Positions 35,791-46,097 of a stretch of DNA of 64,000 bases are shown one piece after another; position 1 is the first letter of the stretch, and each line of letters opens with the position of its first letter. The position numbers and the translations under genes were made by a program. Under the pieces are notes generated by a model. It searched no databases, had not been told where the DNA came from, and saw only the letters and a program-made list of their open reading frames with translations. The DNA is taken from NCBI RefSeq assembly GCF_017303155.1, contig NZ_JAEKJR010000002.1, positions 930,001 to 994,000 of the forward strand, read 5' to 3'. The stretch is from Microbulbifer salipaludis (GTDB lineage: Bacteria; Pseudomonadota; Gammaproteobacteria; Pseudomonadales; Cellvibrionaceae).

Positions 35791-37023
35791 ATGTATTCCA
35801 ACACCCCGCAACCCGTCTGCGTGCTCGGTTCCACTGGCTCTATTGGTGTCAGTACCCTCGATGTGCTCGCCCGTCACCCTGATAAATATTCCGTATTTGC
35901 ACTCACCGCCCGTGAGCGTGTGGCGGAGTTGGCGCAGCAGTGCCGGCAGTATGCCCCGCGCTACGCCGTTGTGCTGGACAAGGAGCGGGCCACTCAGCTC
36001 CAGTCCGCGCTGGCGGGGGAGGATCTTCCCACGGAAGTGCTCTATGGTGTCGACGCTTTATGTCGGGTGGCGTCTGATGCGCGGGTGGCGGTGGTGATGG
36101 CGGCCATTGTTGGTGCCGCCGGGCTGAAACCGACGCTTGCTGCCGTGCGCTCCGGGAAGAAGGTGCTGTTGGCCAACAAGGAGTCGCTGGTGATGGCTGG
36201 TCCCTTGTTCATGCAGGCTCTCGCCGAGAGTGATGCCCAGCTGCTTCCCATCGACAGTGAACACAACGCCATTTTTCAGTGCTTGCCGCACCCCTGTGAC
36301 ACCTTGCAGGGCGCGGGGGTTGAGCGGATTCTGCTAACGGGCTCCGGTGGTCCTTTCCGTACCACCCCACCAGCGGCGTTGGAAGCAGTGACGCCGGATG
36401 AAGCCTGCGCCCATCCCAACTGGTCGATGGGACGCAAAATCTCGGTAGATTCCGCCACCATGATGAACAAGGGGCTGGAATTTATTGAGGCCTGCTATCT
36501 TTTCCACGCCAGCCCGGAAGATATTGAGGTGGTGGTGCATCCCCAGAGCATCGTGCACTCCATGGTGCAGTACCGGGATGGCTCGCTGCTGGCGCAAATG
36601 GGCAACCCGGATATGCGGACCCCCATTGCGCATGCGCTGGCGTTCCCGGAACGTATCGACAGCGGGGTTTCGGCCCTGGATCTGATTGCACAGGGGCGGC
36701 TCGATTTTGAGGCGCCGGATGAGGTGCGTTTCCCCTGCCTGCGACTGGCCCGGGAAGCGATGGAGGCCGGAGGTAGTGCGCCCACGGTTCTCAATGCCGC
36801 CAATGAGATTGCCGTTGAGGCGTTCCTCGGCGGGCGCCTTCCGTTCACCGGAATTGCCCAGTTGATCGAAAAGGTCATGAAATCCAGCCAAATTGTTGAA
36901 CTGACAGACCTGGATGCAGTCGAACTCGCTGACCGGATCGCTCGTGAGCGGGCCTGCGACCTACTGGAAGAAATGTGCGGTACCCCTGTGGGGCAACCGT
37001 GTCCGCAATCGAGATCAATGTAA
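35791..37023 (+). CDS. dxr: 1-deoxy-D-xylulose 5-phosphate reductoisomerase
   Basis: The committed step of the MEP isoprenoid pathway, making 2-C-methylerythritol 4-phosphate with NADPH. 410 residues; NADPH loop [13 protein letters not shown] near residue 13, [15 protein letters not shown], the metal/substrate region [11 protein letters not shown] and the loop [27 protein letters not shown] lies 11 bases upstream of ATG. Confidence 0.97.
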   Translation: MYSNTPQPVCVLGSTGSIGVSTLDVLARHPDKYSVFALTARERVAELAQQCRQYAPRYAVVLDKERATQLQSALAGEDLPTEVLYGVDALCRVASDARVAVVMAAIVGAAGLKPTLAAVRSGKKVLLANKESLVMAGPLFMQALAESDAQLLPIDSEHNAIFQCLPHPCDTLQGAGVERILLTGSGGPFRTTPPAALEAVTPDEACAHPNWSMGRKISVDSATMMNKGLEFIEACYLFHASPEDIEVVVHPQSIVHSMVQYRDGSLLAQMGNPDMRTPIAHALAFPERIDSGVSALDLIAQGRLDFEAPDEVRFPCLRLAREAMEAGGSAPTVLNAANEIAVEAFLGGRLPFTGIAQLIEKVMKSSQIVELTDLDAVELADRIARERACDLLEEMCGTPVGQPCPQSRSM

Positions 37024-37032
37024 ACTGACCCC

Positions 37033-38391
37033 ATGTTAGATTTTCTACAAACTGCAGTCTGGGCCCTGATCGCCCTCGGTGTGCTGGTGAGCTTTCACGA
37101 GTTTGGCCACTTCATCGTGGCGCGCTGGTGTGGGGTCAAGGTATTGCGCTTTTCCGTGGGATTCGGCCGTCGGCTGTTTTCCCGCTATGACCGGCACGGT
37201 ACCGAGTTCACTATTTCTGCCATCCCGCTTGGCGGCTATGTAAAGATGCTGGACGAACGCGAGGGCAATGTTACGCCGGCAGAGCTGGATCAGGCGTTTA
37301 ACCGCAAAAGCGTGTGGCAGCGCATGGCGATCGCCGCGGCAGGACCTGCCGCCAACTTTTTGCTGGCGATTGTCCTCTTTTGGGGCGTTTTCCTCGGTGG
37401 TACCTCGGGTGCGGTGCCCATCGTGGACAAGGTGGAGCCCGGCAGTCTGGCGGCATTTGCCGGTCTGGAGGCGGGGCAGGAGATTATCGCGGTCGATGAT
37501 CACGCCACGCCGACCTGGCAGGCGCTCAACTGGCAACTTGCCCAGCGCCTGGGTGATACGGGGCACATCAAATTTTCGGTGCGCTACCCGGATTCTTCGC
37601 TCGAATATCATATGTACGCGGACGTGGAGCGCTGGCTGGCCGGGCAGGAAGTGCCAGACCCGCTGCAGGAGATCGGTATCGCGCTGTGGACGCCGTCGGT
37701 GAGTATGCAGCTCGCCCAGGTCGTCCCGGGCAGCCCTGCGGAGCAGGGTGGGTTACAAGCGGGGGATGAGATCGTCGCCACCGACGGCCGCAAGTACGAC
37801 GGTTGGGATGACTGGACCAACTATATCAAGGCCCATCCGGGGCAGGCGCTGGAAGTCACCGTGCTGCGGGATGGGGCCGAGCAGCGGCTGTCGATTACGC
37901 CGGATACGGTCAAGCAGGATACCGGTGAAGAGATTGGGCGCATCGGTGTGCTGCCGCTGGCCTCGGCCTGGCCTGAAGACCGGGTGAGACGCTATCACTA
38001 TGGGGTGCTCGGCGCTTTCAGCAAGGGGCTCGAGGAAACCTGGAGTAAAACCGCGTTTACCCTCGAGAGCCTGAAGAAGCTGCTGTTCGGACAGTTGTCT
38101 ACCCGCAACTTGAGTGGCCCAATTACCATTGCTAAAGTGGCCGGCACCTCGGCGGACGCCGGATGGCAGTCGTTCTTGTCATTGTTGGCGCTGTTGAGTA
38201 TCAGCCTGGGCGTATTAAACCTGCTACCCATTCCGGTTCTCGATGGCGGGCATCTGCTTTACTACGGAATCGAGGCCATCAAGGGCTCACCGGTATCGGA
38301 ACGGGTGCAGATGATTGGGCTGCAGGTGGGTATGGCCATGGTACTCGGTATTATGGCGCTGGCGTTATACAACGACATTTTGCGCCTCTAG
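37033..38391 (+). CDS. rseP: Regulator of sigma-E protease
   Basis: Site-2 intramembrane zinc metalloprotease of 452 residues that cuts the anti-sigma factor RseA and clears signal peptide remnants. HEFGH (22-26) is the zinc site in the first membrane segment; two periplasmic PDZ domains span about 115-290; the second metal motif VLDGGHLLYYGIEAI lies near residue 402. It is just upstream of bamA, whose client load it helps monitor. Confidence 0.96.
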   Translation: MLDFLQTAVWALIALGVLVSFHEFGHFIVARWCGVKVLRFSVGFGRRLFSRYDRHGTEFTISAIPLGGYVKMLDEREGNVTPAELDQAFNRKSVWQRMAIAAAGPAANFLLAIVLFWGVFLGGTSGAVPIVDKVEPGSLAAFAGLEAGQEIIAVDDHATPTWQALNWQLAQRLGDTGHIKFSVRYPDSSLEYHMYADVERWLAGQEVPDPLQEIGIALWTPSVSMQLAQVVPGSPAEQGGLQAGDEIVATDGRKYDGWDDWTNYIKAHPGQALEVTVLRDGAEQRLSITPDTVKQDTGEEIGRIGVLPLASAWPEDRVRRYHYGVLGAFSKGLEETWSKTAFTLESLKKLLFGQLSTRNLSGPITIAKVAGTSADAGWQSFLSLLALLSISLGVLNLLPIPVLDGGHLLYYGIEAIKGSPVSERVQMIGLQVGMAMVLGIMALALYNDILRL

Positions 38392-38473
38392 GTCCGGCTC
38401 CCGGAAAGCTGGAAATGTAACAACGGGCACAATGGCCCGGCTGGATTTGCGAATAACAACTCGGAATTAGTAG

Positions 38474-41044
38474 ATGAAGAATTTCCTGAAAGCGGCGTCG
38501 CTTGGCCTGGCTCTGCCGGTTGCAGCCTATGCCCAGTCGTTTGTCGTCAACGACATTCGCGTTGAAGGCCTGCAGCGTGTCTCTGCCGGTAGCGTATTTG
38601 CGGCACTGCCAGTGCGTGTTGGCGACCAGATCGAAAGTCTGGAAATCCAGAGTGCTACACGCGCGCTATTCCGTACCGGTTACTTCCAGGATATTCAGAT
38701 TGGTCGTGAAAACGGCGTTCTGGTAATTACCGTGCGCGAGCGTCCGGCCATTTCCAAGATTGAAATCACTGGCAACAAGGCGATCAAAACGGAAGACCTG
38801 CTCAAGGGCATGAACGATAACGGCCTGGCCGAAGGGCAGATCTTCAAGCGCGCAACCCTTGAGGGGCTGGCCCAGGAGCTGCAGCGGCAGTACGTGGCGC
38901 AGGGGCGCTACGGCGCCAGCGTGAAAACCGAAGTCAAAGAGCTGCCGCGCAACCAGGTGGAGCTGAGAGTTGTCGTGGACGAGGGCTCCGTGGCTGCGAT
39001 CAAGCATATCAATATTGTCGGCAACAGTGCCTTCTCGGACGATGAGCTGGCGGAAATTTTCGAGCTGCAGACCACCGGCTGGCTGTCGTGGCTGAACAGC
39101 GACGACAAGTATTCCCGGGAAAAGCTGACCGGCGACCTGGAACGACTGGAGTCCTACTATCTGGACCGCGGTTACCTGGAATTTAAAATCGACTCTACCC
39201 AGGTTTCCCTCAGCCCGGACAAGCAGAGCGTATTTATCACCGTCAATATTACCGAAGGGGACATCTACAAGGTTTCCGAGGTAGAGCTGGCGGGTGATCC
39301 TGTGGTATCCGAGGAAGAAATTCGTCGCCTGTTGCTGGTGCGCAAGGGGCAGACGTTCTCGCAGGTGTTGATGACCACCACCTCTGATTACATCACCAAG
39401 CGCCTCGGCAACGAAGGCTACACCTTTGCCGAAGTCAACGGCATGCCGGAAGCCAATAATGAAGACAAAACCGTGAAGGTGACCTTCTTCATTGATCCGG
39501 GTAAACGCGCCTATGTCCGCCGGATCAATTTCCGTGGTAACACGCGTACCTCGGACGATGTACTGCGCCGTGAAATGCGCCAGATGGAATCTGCATCGGC
39601 ATCTTCTGCCCGTATCGAGCAGTCCAAGGTACGTCTCGAGCGTCTCGGGTACTTCAAGGAAGTGCAGGTGGAAACCACCGAGGTGCCGGGCACTTCCGAC
39701 CAGATTGATGTGGAATACACCGTAGAAGAGCAGCCATCGGGCACCATTGGTGGCACTCTGGGTTATGCGCAGGGCAGCGGCCTGGTACTGGGCGCCAATA
39801 TTCAGGAGAACAACTGGCTGGGTACCGGCAAATCGGTTGGTTTTGCGGTAAACACCTCCCGATACCAGTCTGTGGTTAATTTCTCCTACACCGACCCTTA
39901 TTTCACGCCGGATGGGGTAAGCCGCGGGTTCAATGTGTTTTACCAGGAGCGCGACTATTCGGAAATTAATCTCTCCAGCTATAACACCACTACCTATGGG
40001 GCCGGCCTCAGCTTTGGTTACCCGGTGTCTGAAATTTCCCGGGTTGGGCTGAACGTAGGCTTCAACCACCTGGAATTGAGCTCCAACAGCAACTCGGTGC
40101 AGGAAATCAAGGGTAGTCCGCTACCCGTGGATGGTGTCACTGGGGAAATCCTGAGTTCTGATCAGGCGGATGTGCTGGAGGCTATCGCGAAGGCAAAAGA
40201 AGACAATCTGGCGCTGGATCTCAGTATGCCGCTGGATGAGAGCCTGTTGAATACCAATCCCATGGGGTTTGTTGACCTCTACGGCGATGCATTCGATACC
40301 TGGTCTCTGACCACCTCCTATGCCCGCTCGACCCTAAACCGAGGTATTCTCGCCACTCGTGGTGCGTCGCAACGGGCATCGGTAGAAATCGCGTTGCCCG
40401 GTGGCGATCTCGAATACTACAAGTTCATTTACACGGGCCAGTATTTCCGCCCGCTGACCAAGGATCTCACCCTGCGGCTGCGCACCCGCCTCGGTTACGC
40501 CGAAGGGTATGGGGATACAGAGCAGCTGCCATTCTTTGAGAATTTCTACGGTGGTGGATTCGGCTCGGTACGAGGGTTCGAGCGCAATACCCTTGGCCCG
40601 CGCTCCACGCCAGCGGTCAACTATATTATCCGCGAGTGCGCCGTGAATGCGGAAGGGGACACCACCAAATTCTGCTATGTGTTGGATGACTCCACCGGTG
40701 AGTTGGCGACGACCGAACCCACGCGCCGGCCGCAACCTTTTGGTGGCAACATTCTGGTGGAAGGTAGTGCGGAAGTCATTTTCCCCATCCCGTTCGTGAA
40801 AGATCAGCGCTCCATGCAGTCTGCATTTTTTGTCGACGTGGGTAATGTTTTCAGTTCCAACTGTGGTGAATCTCAGCTGAACTGTTACGATATCGACGCC
40901 AAGTACCTCAACGTCTCAGCAGGTATAGGCCTGACCTGGATTACCGGCTTTGGCCCGCTTACCTTCAGCCTCTCCAAAGCACTGGAGCAGAACGACGACG
41001 ATGATGTAGAAGTGTTCCAGTTCTCGCTGGGTAACAGCTTCTAA
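38474..41044 (+). CDS. bamA: Outer-membrane protein assembly factor
   Basis: Central subunit of the BAM complex that inserts beta-barrels in the outer membrane. 856 residues: signal peptide (1-20), five POTRA domains (about 22-420), and a C-terminal 16-strand barrel. The loop 6 motif VRGFE ([15 protein letters not shown]) is near residue 700, and the protein ends with the phenylalanine of a beta-signal (QFSLGNSF). No anomalies. Confidence 0.97.
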   Translation: MKNFLKAASLGLALPVAAYAQSFVVNDIRVEGLQRVSAGSVFAALPVRVGDQIESLEIQSATRALFRTGYFQDIQIGRENGVLVITVRERPAISKIEITGNKAIKTEDLLKGMNDNGLAEGQIFKRATLEGLAQELQRQYVAQGRYGASVKTEVKELPRNQVELRVVVDEGSVAAIKHINIVGNSAFSDDELAEIFELQTTGWLSWLNSDDKYSREKLTGDLERLESYYLDRGYLEFKIDSTQVSLSPDKQSVFITVNITEGDIYKVSEVELAGDPVVSEEEIRRLLLVRKGQTFSQVLMTTTSDYITKRLGNEGYTFAEVNGMPEANNEDKTVKVTFFIDPGKRAYVRRINFRGNTRTSDDVLRREMRQMESASASSARIEQSKVRLERLGYFKEVQVETTEVPGTSDQIDVEYTVEEQPSGTIGGTLGYAQGSGLVLGANIQENNWLGTGKSVGFAVNTSRYQSVVNFSYTDPYFTPDGVSRGFNVFYQERDYSEINLSSYNTTTYGAGLSFGYPVSEISRVGLNVGFNHLELSSNSNSVQEIKGSPLPVDGVTGEILSSDQADVLEAIAKAKEDNLALDLSMPLDESLLNTNPMGFVDLYGDAFDTWSLTTSYARSTLNRGILATRGASQRASVEIALPGGDLEYYKFIYTGQYFRPLTKDLTLRLRTRLGYAEGYGDTEQLPFFENFYGGGFGSVRGFERNTLGPRSTPAVNYIIRECAVNAEGDTTKFCYVLDDSTGELATTEPTRRPQPFGGNILVEGSAEVIFPIPFVKDQRSMQSAFFVDVGNVFSSNCGESQLNCYDIDAKYLNVSAGIGLTWITGFGPLTFSLSKALEQNDDDDVEVFQFSLGNSF

Positions 41045-41105
41045 TTAATAAAAATACCTGTGCTCCCTTGGGTGCAGTAAATGAACAGAGATACGGAGAA
41101 TAAAC

Positions 41106-41621
41106 GTGTTCAAATTTGTTAAAGCAAGTGCAATTTTACTGGCAGGTCTGCTGTTTACCGGCGCAGCCGTAGCGCAGACCAAGGTCGCTGTGGTGAATAT
41201 TCAGGCGGCGATCATGAGCACTGAAAAAGCGACCTCCAAAATCAATGCGCTGAAAACCAGTTCAGAATACTCGCAATTGCAAAACAGCGCGGAAAGCATT
41301 CGTGCGGAAGTGCAAAAGATGGCGGAAGACGCCCAGAAAAATGGCATGACTTGGTCCGACGAGCAGAAGGCCGAGCAGCAGCGCAAAATGAATTTCAAGC
41401 GTTCCGATTTTGAAACCACACTGAAAAAGCTGCGCGCAATGGAGGGTCAGGCGGTGCAAGACCTGCAGAAAGACCTGCTGCCGAAAGCCAAGACCGCGCT
41501 GGAAGAAGTGATCAAAGAGCGCAAGCTCGACCTGGTGCTGGATGCCACCTCTGCGGTTTATGCGGGTGCCAACGCAAACCTGACCGAGGAACTGGTGAAG
41601 CGTCTTAACGCCGCCAAATAA
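41106..41621 (+). CDS. skp: Periplasmic chaperone Skp/OmpH
   Basis: A 171-residue periplasmic chaperone that carries unfolded outer-membrane proteins to BAM. A signal peptide ends near AVAQT (residue 22), followed by a long coiled-coil body (about 45-145), the tentacles of the trimer. GTG start with GGAG upstream. It sits between bamA and lpxD, the standard position. Confidence 0.93.
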   Translation: MFKFVKASAILLAGLLFTGAAVAQTKVAVVNIQAAIMSTEKATSKINALKTSSEYSQLQNSAESIRAEVQKMAEDAQKNGMTWSDEQKAEQQRKMNFKRSDFETTLKKLRAMEGQAVQDLQKDLLPKAKTALEEVIKERKLDLVLDATSAVYAGANANLTEELVKRLNAAK

Positions 41622-41650
41622 TTGCTGAACAACCGCTTTCGGAAAACAAT

Positions 41651-42748
41651 ATGAGCGAGCAGCCAACGCTGGCGCTGTTGGCTGAGAAGCTGGGCGCTGA
41701 ATTGCGCCTGGCGGCCGGGGCCAGTGATTCTCTGGTCCCCAGCGGGCTCAATACCCTGCAAGACGCCACCCAGCAAGAAGTCAGCTTTCTGGCCAGTGCG
41801 GCCTACAAACGTTTCCTTTCCTCCACGCGTGCCTGTGCCGTGCTGGTGACCGCGGAGCAGGCGGCGTCCTGCCCCGTGAGTGCCCTGGTGGTGGCCGATC
41901 CCTACCAGGCATTTGCCCGAGCGACGTCCATTTATGATCGTTCCCCACAATATGCTGCGGGCATTGACCCGTCGGCGTCGGTTGCCCCCTCGGCTGAGGT
42001 GCATCACAGCGCCTACGTCGGTCCCGGTGCGGTAATCGAAGCGCGGGCGCAGATTGCAGAAAACGCGGTAATCGGTGCTGGCAGCATTGTTGGTGCCGGC
42101 AGTGTTATTGGCGCGCGGAGCCGGTTATTTCCCGGCGTGGTGGTTTATCACGGATGTTTTATTGGTGCCGACTGTATTGTTCACAGCAATACGGTGATTG
42201 GTGCCGATGGTTTCGGTTTCGCCCCCAGCCAGGGTAAATGGACTAAAATCCATCAGCTTGGTGGCGTTGAGATCGCGGATGAGGTCGAGGTTGGCGCAAA
42301 CTCCTGCATTGACCGCGGTGCACTGGGTAATACCGTGATCGGCCGTGGGGTCAAGATCGACAACATGGTCCAGATCGCGCACAATGTGCAGATTGGTGAC
42401 TACTCAGCCATGGCTGCCTGTTCCGCGGTGGCGGGTAGTGCCGTTATCGGTAAGCACTGCACAATTGCGGGTGGCGTGGGTATCGTTGGCCACGTGACCA
42501 TCGCGGATCGCAGCCACGTTACGGCTCGTACCCTGGTAACCAAATCCATTGAGGAGCCCGGCTCTTATTCCAGCGGTACGCCTTTCTCAGAGAGTCGCAC
42601 CTGGCGTCGCAACGCGGTCCGTTTTGGCCAGTTGGATCAGATGTCGAAGCGTCTGGGGAATGTGGAAAAGTCGCTGGCGCAGATTGAGCAGGAAGCTGCG
42701 CCACGGAAGCAAGAGGCGGATGGCCCGCCGCAAGGTGATCCTCGCTGA
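41651..42748 (+). CDS. lpxD: UDP-3-O-(3-hydroxymyristoyl)glucosamine N-acyltransferase
   Basis: Third step of lipid A synthesis: adds the N-linked acyl chain. 365 residues; an N-terminal uridine-binding domain (1-100), then a left-handed beta-helix of hexapeptide repeats (about 105-320) including the active-site His region (MVQIAHNVQIGDYSAMAAC), and a C-terminal helix. A hairpin lies between it and fabZ. Confidence 0.96.
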   Translation: MSEQPTLALLAEKLGAELRLAAGASDSLVPSGLNTLQDATQQEVSFLASAAYKRFLSSTRACAVLVTAEQAASCPVSALVVADPYQAFARATSIYDRSPQYAAGIDPSASVAPSAEVHHSAYVGPGAVIEARAQIAENAVIGAGSIVGAGSVIGARSRLFPGVVVYHGCFIGADCIVHSNTVIGADGFGFAPSQGKWTKIHQLGGVEIADEVEVGANSCIDRGALGNTVIGRGVKIDNMVQIAHNVQIGDYSAMAACSAVAGSAVIGKHCTIAGGVGIVGHVTIADRSHVTARTLVTKSIEEPGSYSSGTPFSESRTWRRNAVRFGQLDQMSKRLGNVEKSLAQIEQEAAPRKQEADGPPQGDPR

Positions 42749-42799
42749 GTCCGGACATTGGTCGGTCTTTGATCGTAAAACAGTTTTTTTATCAGTAGT

Positions 42800-42824
42800 T
42801 TCGGGGCGTCAGAGGCGCCCCGAA
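42800..42824 (+). other. Stem-loop upstream of fabZ
   Basis: TTCGGGGCG and CGCCCCGAA (9 pairs) around a 7-base loop, ending 23 bases before the fabZ start. No T run follows. It could moderate read-through or fabZ translation. Confidence 0.5.
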
Positions 42825-42847
42825 GTGGTTTCTGGGGACATATTGTC

Positions 42848-43285
42848 ATGATGGACGTACAGGAAATTCGTCAATACCTGCCGCACCGCTATCCTTTTCT
42901 TCTGGTGGATCGTGTGGTCGAGTTGGAAGAGGGCAAGTTGATCAAAGGCTTCAAGAATATCTCGATCAATGAGGAGGTATTCAATGGCCACTTCCCGGAA
43001 GTGCCGATTTTCCCGGGTGTGATGATTGTAGAGGCCCTGGCGCAGGTATCCGGGATTCTGGGGTTCAAGACCCTCGGTCAAAAGCCGGAAGATGGTTACC
43101 TGTACCTGTTTGCCGGCATTGATAACGTGCGCTTCAAGCGCCAGGTGGTTCCTGGTGACCGTTTGCAGCTGGAGTCACAGGTGGTTTCCGAGCGTCGTGG
43201 TATCTGGAAGTTCGCCGGTAAGGCCAGTGTCGATGGTGAGTTGGCGGCGTCCGCCGATATTCTGTGTGCGGTCAAAAAAATCTGA
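42848..43285 (+). CDS. fabZ: 3-hydroxyacyl-ACP dehydratase
   Basis: Dehydrates beta-hydroxyacyl-ACP in fatty acid synthesis; 145 residues, hot-dog fold. The active-site histidine is in [20 protein letters not shown] and the [12 protein letters not shown] block starts the fold. Either of two adjacent ATGs (42848 or 42851) may be used. It sits among lipid A genes because FabZ and LpxC compete for the same substrate. Confidence 0.97.
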   Translation: MMDVQEIRQYLPHRYPFLLVDRVVELEEGKLIKGFKNISINEEVFNGHFPEVPIFPGVMIVEALAQVSGILGFKTLGQKPEDGYLYLFAGIDNVRFKRQVVPGDRLQLESQVVSERRGIWKFAGKASVDGELAASADILCAVKKI

Positions 43286-43453
43286 GTGCACGGCATGAAT
43301 AATTGGTCGCATTTGCTTGGCGCGTGTGTGACCGAATTGTTTTTTATATTCGCCGTTCGGGGGTAAAGTAGCCGCGTTGTCTGCGGCGCCATTCTTCGAT
43401 GGCAGGCAGTTGCCCGCGGATGGAACCCGAGCCGGTGAGGAGAAGACCACAGA

Positions 43454-44233
43454 ATGCAGACCAGTATTCACCCGACCGCGATCGTCGACGACTCGGCAAA
43501 AATTGGCGAGGGCGTGAAAATTGGCCCCTACAGTGTGATCGGGCCGGATGTAGAGATCGGCGATGGCTGCGAAATCGCCTCCCATGTCGTACTCAATGGG
43601 CCCACCACGCTGGGCAAAAACAACCGTATTTATCAGTTCTCCACCGTGGGGCAGGATACGCCGGACAAAAAATACCAGGGGGAAGACACGACCCTGGTGA
43701 TCGGCGACAACAACGTGATTCGCGAGGGCGTCACCATTCACCGCGGCACGGTCCAGGATCGTGGTGAAACGTCGATTGGCAATGATAATTTGCTGATGGC
43801 CTACGCGCATATCGGTCACGACAGCGTGATCGGCAACAACACTATTCTGGTCAACAATGTGGCGCTGGCAGGTCACGTCTTCGTGCGTGACTGGGCCATC
43901 TTGAGTGGCTACACCCTGGTTCACCAGTATTGCACCATTGGCGAACATGCGTTCACCGGTATGGGTGCGGGTATTGGCAAGGATGTCCCCGCATATGTCA
44001 TGGTGGCCGGGAACCCGGCAGAAGCTAAAACCATCAACGCAGAAGGTTTGCGCCGCCGCGGGTTCACCCGTGAAGAAATCTCGCTGATCAACAAGGCTTA
44101 CAAGATTGTCTATCGGCGCGGGTTGACGACCGATGAGGCCCTGGAGTCTCTGGCTCAGCTGCGCCAGGAATCTGCGGTGATCCAGCCCTGGATTGACTCC
44201 CTTCAAAACTCCACTCGCGGCATTGTCCGCTGA
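43454..44233 (+). CDS. lpxA: UDP-N-acetylglucosamine acyltransferase
   Basis: First step of lipid A synthesis. 259 residues with a hexapeptide-repeat beta-helix and C-terminal helical domain; the catalytic His region is MAYAHIGHDSVIGNNTILVNN. GAGGAGA lies upstream of ATG. The 168-base gap from fabZ is longer than in E. coli, where the genes are nearly joined, and may hold a promoter (TATATT at 43345). Confidence 0.97.
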   Translation: MQTSIHPTAIVDDSAKIGEGVKIGPYSVIGPDVEIGDGCEIASHVVLNGPTTLGKNNRIYQFSTVGQDTPDKKYQGEDTTLVIGDNNVIREGVTIHRGTVQDRGETSIGNDNLLMAYAHIGHDSVIGNNTILVNNVALAGHVFVRDWAILSGYTLVHQYCTIGEHAFTGMGAGIGKDVPAYVMVAGNPAEAKTINAEGLRRRGFTREEISLINKAYKIVYRRGLTTDEALESLAQLRQESAVIQPWIDSLQNSTRGIVR

Positions 44234-44242
44234 GGATGCCAA

Positions 44243-45400
44243 GTGTCTGAGCGAGAGGTATTGCGCATCGGCATTCTGGCCGGTGAGGCGTCCGGTGATA
44301 TCCTCGGCGCCGGCTTGATCGCGGCGCTGCAAAAGCGTTTTCATAAAGTGGAAGCGATTGGCATCGCCGGGCCACGTATGCAGGCCCTGGGTGTGGAATC
44401 GTTATTTCCCATGGAGCGTCTGTCAGTGATGGGGCTGGTGGAGCCACTCAAGCGCTTGCCGGAGCTGTTGAAAATTCGCCGCACCCTGCGCGAACACTTT
44501 ATTGCCAATCCCCCTGACCTGTTTGTCGGTATCGACTCACCGGATTTTAATCTCGGCCTGGAAGAGGCGCTGCGCTCTGCCGGTATCCCCACCGTGCATT
44601 ATGTCAGCCCATCGGTGTGGGCCTGGCGGCAGGGGCGGATCAAGAAGATTGCGCGGGCGGTGGACCATATGCTGACGCTGCTGCCGTTCGAGGCGGACTT
44701 CTATCGTGAGCACGACGTGCCGGTAACGTTTGTCGGGCATCCGCTGGCGGATGAAATCCCACTGGAAGTGGATGTGCCCGCGGCGAAAAAAGCATTGGGG
44801 TTTGCGCCGGATGACGAAGTGGTGGCACTGCTGCCCGGAAGTCGTGGCGGCGAGGTGCGTCTGTTAGGCCCGCTATTCCTGCAGGCAGCGCTCTGGTGCT
44901 CACAGCGGCGCAGAAGCCTGCGGTTTGTGTTGCCAGCGGCCAGCCCGGAGCGAAAGGCGCAGCTGGAGCAGCAAATTGCGGGGATGCCGGGGATCGAGGC
45001 CCTGCCGCTGCGTGTGCTCGATGGGCAATCGCAGCAGGCGCTGGCGGCCGCCGACACCGTGCTGATTGCTTCCGGCACGGCCACCCTCGAAACCATGTTA
45101 ATGAACAAGCCCATGGTGGTCGCCTACAAAATGGCGAGCCTGTCCTACGCTATTTTCTCTCGCATGCTGCACACCCCCTGGGTATCGCTTCCCAACCTGC
45201 TGGCGCAACGCGAGCTGGTGCCGGAAATTCTGCAGGATGATGCAACGCCCGAAGCGCTTGGCGCCGCGATATTGCATTATTTTGAAGATCCGTTGCTGGG
45301 GGATACCCTGCGCAGGGAGTTCAGTGAGCTGCACCAGCAGTTGCGTCGCGATGCCTCGGAAAAAGCCGCGGAAGCCGTGTGCAAATTGATCAACCAATAA
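44243..45400 (+). CDS. lpxB: Lipid-A-disaccharide synthase
   Basis: Joins UDP-diacylglucosamine with lipid X to form the lipid A disaccharide; peripheral inner-membrane GT19 glycosyltransferase of 385 residues. AGEASGDILGAGL near residue 12, VGIDSPDFNL, YVSPSVWAWRQGRI and the C-terminal SGTATLETML are hallmarks. GTG start 10 bases after lpxA. Confidence 0.96.
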   Translation: MSEREVLRIGILAGEASGDILGAGLIAALQKRFHKVEAIGIAGPRMQALGVESLFPMERLSVMGLVEPLKRLPELLKIRRTLREHFIANPPDLFVGIDSPDFNLGLEEALRSAGIPTVHYVSPSVWAWRQGRIKKIARAVDHMLTLLPFEADFYREHDVPVTFVGHPLADEIPLEVDVPAAKKALGFAPDDEVVALLPGSRGGEVRLLGPLFLQAALWCSQRRRSLRFVLPAASPERKAQLEQQIAGMPGIEALPLRVLDGQSQQALAAADTVLIASGTATLETMLMNKPMVVAYKMASLSYAIFSRMLHTPWVSLPNLLAQRELVPEILQDDATPEALGAAILHYFEDPLLGDTLRREFSELHQQLRRDASEKAAEAVCKLINQ

Positions 45401-45418
45401 TCTTTCAGTAGTGCTCCC

Positions 45419-46033
45419 ATGAAGTCCAAATCCACTCTGCCTCCCTATGTCTGTCGTTACACCGGTGACCTGTTGGCGGGGGTGGACGAAGTGGGGCGGG
45501 GGCCTCTGGCGGGTGATGTGGTGGCCGCTGCGGTGATTCTTGATCCGCAGAATCCGATTGCCGGGCTGGCGGATTCGAAAAAGCTTTCGGAAAAAAAGCG
45601 TGAGCGGCTGTTCGACGAGATTCGGGAAAAAGCACTCAGTTTTGCCATCGCCCGGGCCACGGTCGAGGAAATCGACCAGTTGAATATTTTACAGGCGAGT
45701 CTGCTGGCGATGAGTCGCGCAGTCGAGCAGTTGTCAGTGCAGCCGGAATTTGTTTTGGTGGATGGCAATCGCAAGCCTGTCTGGCGCTATGATTGCGATA
45801 CGGTGGTGAAAGGCGACGACCGGGTTGCGGCAATTGCTGCGGCATCGATACTGGCCAAGGTCACCAGAGACCGTGAAATGGTTGCGCTGGATGCTATCTA
45901 CCCCGGGTACGGTCTTGCGGGGCACAAGGGTTACCCCACCAAGGTACATATGGAAGCCCTCGCAAGGCTGGGAGTGACCCCCGTACACCGCAAGAGCTTC
46001 GCGCCGGTGCGGCGACAGCTGGAACTGATCTAG
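45419..46033 (+). CDS. rnhB: Ribonuclease HII
   Basis: Removes ribonucleotides misincorporated in DNA; 204 residues. The catalytic DE pair lies in [20 protein letters not shown], with an Asp in [10 protein letters not shown] and in AKVTRDREM. It ends the lpx block. In E. coli and Pseudomonas dnaE follows; here a convergent gene follows instead. Confidence 0.96.
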   Translation: MKSKSTLPPYVCRYTGDLLAGVDEVGRGPLAGDVVAAAVILDPQNPIAGLADSKKLSEKKRERLFDEIREKALSFAIARATVEEIDQLNILQASLLAMSRAVEQLSVQPEFVLVDGNRKPVWRYDCDTVVKGDDRVAAIAAASILAKVTRDREMVALDAIYPGYGLAGHKGYPTKVHMEALARLGVTPVHRKSFAPVRRQLELI

Positions 46034-46097
46034 AGCTGTTCTAGCTGCGCTGCCTCTGTCCGGCGCCACTGCTCGTCACCACGGTGGGCGACGCGAA

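Noticed and set aside
38666..40069. 467-residue minus-strand reading frame inside bamA
   Set aside because: It is antisense to a clear BamA, has no recognisable content and no binding site; long shadow frames are expected in GC-rich coding DNA.
43175..44344. 389-residue minus-strand frame opposite lpxA
   Set aside because: Antisense to lpxA and crossing its intergenic region; no family features.
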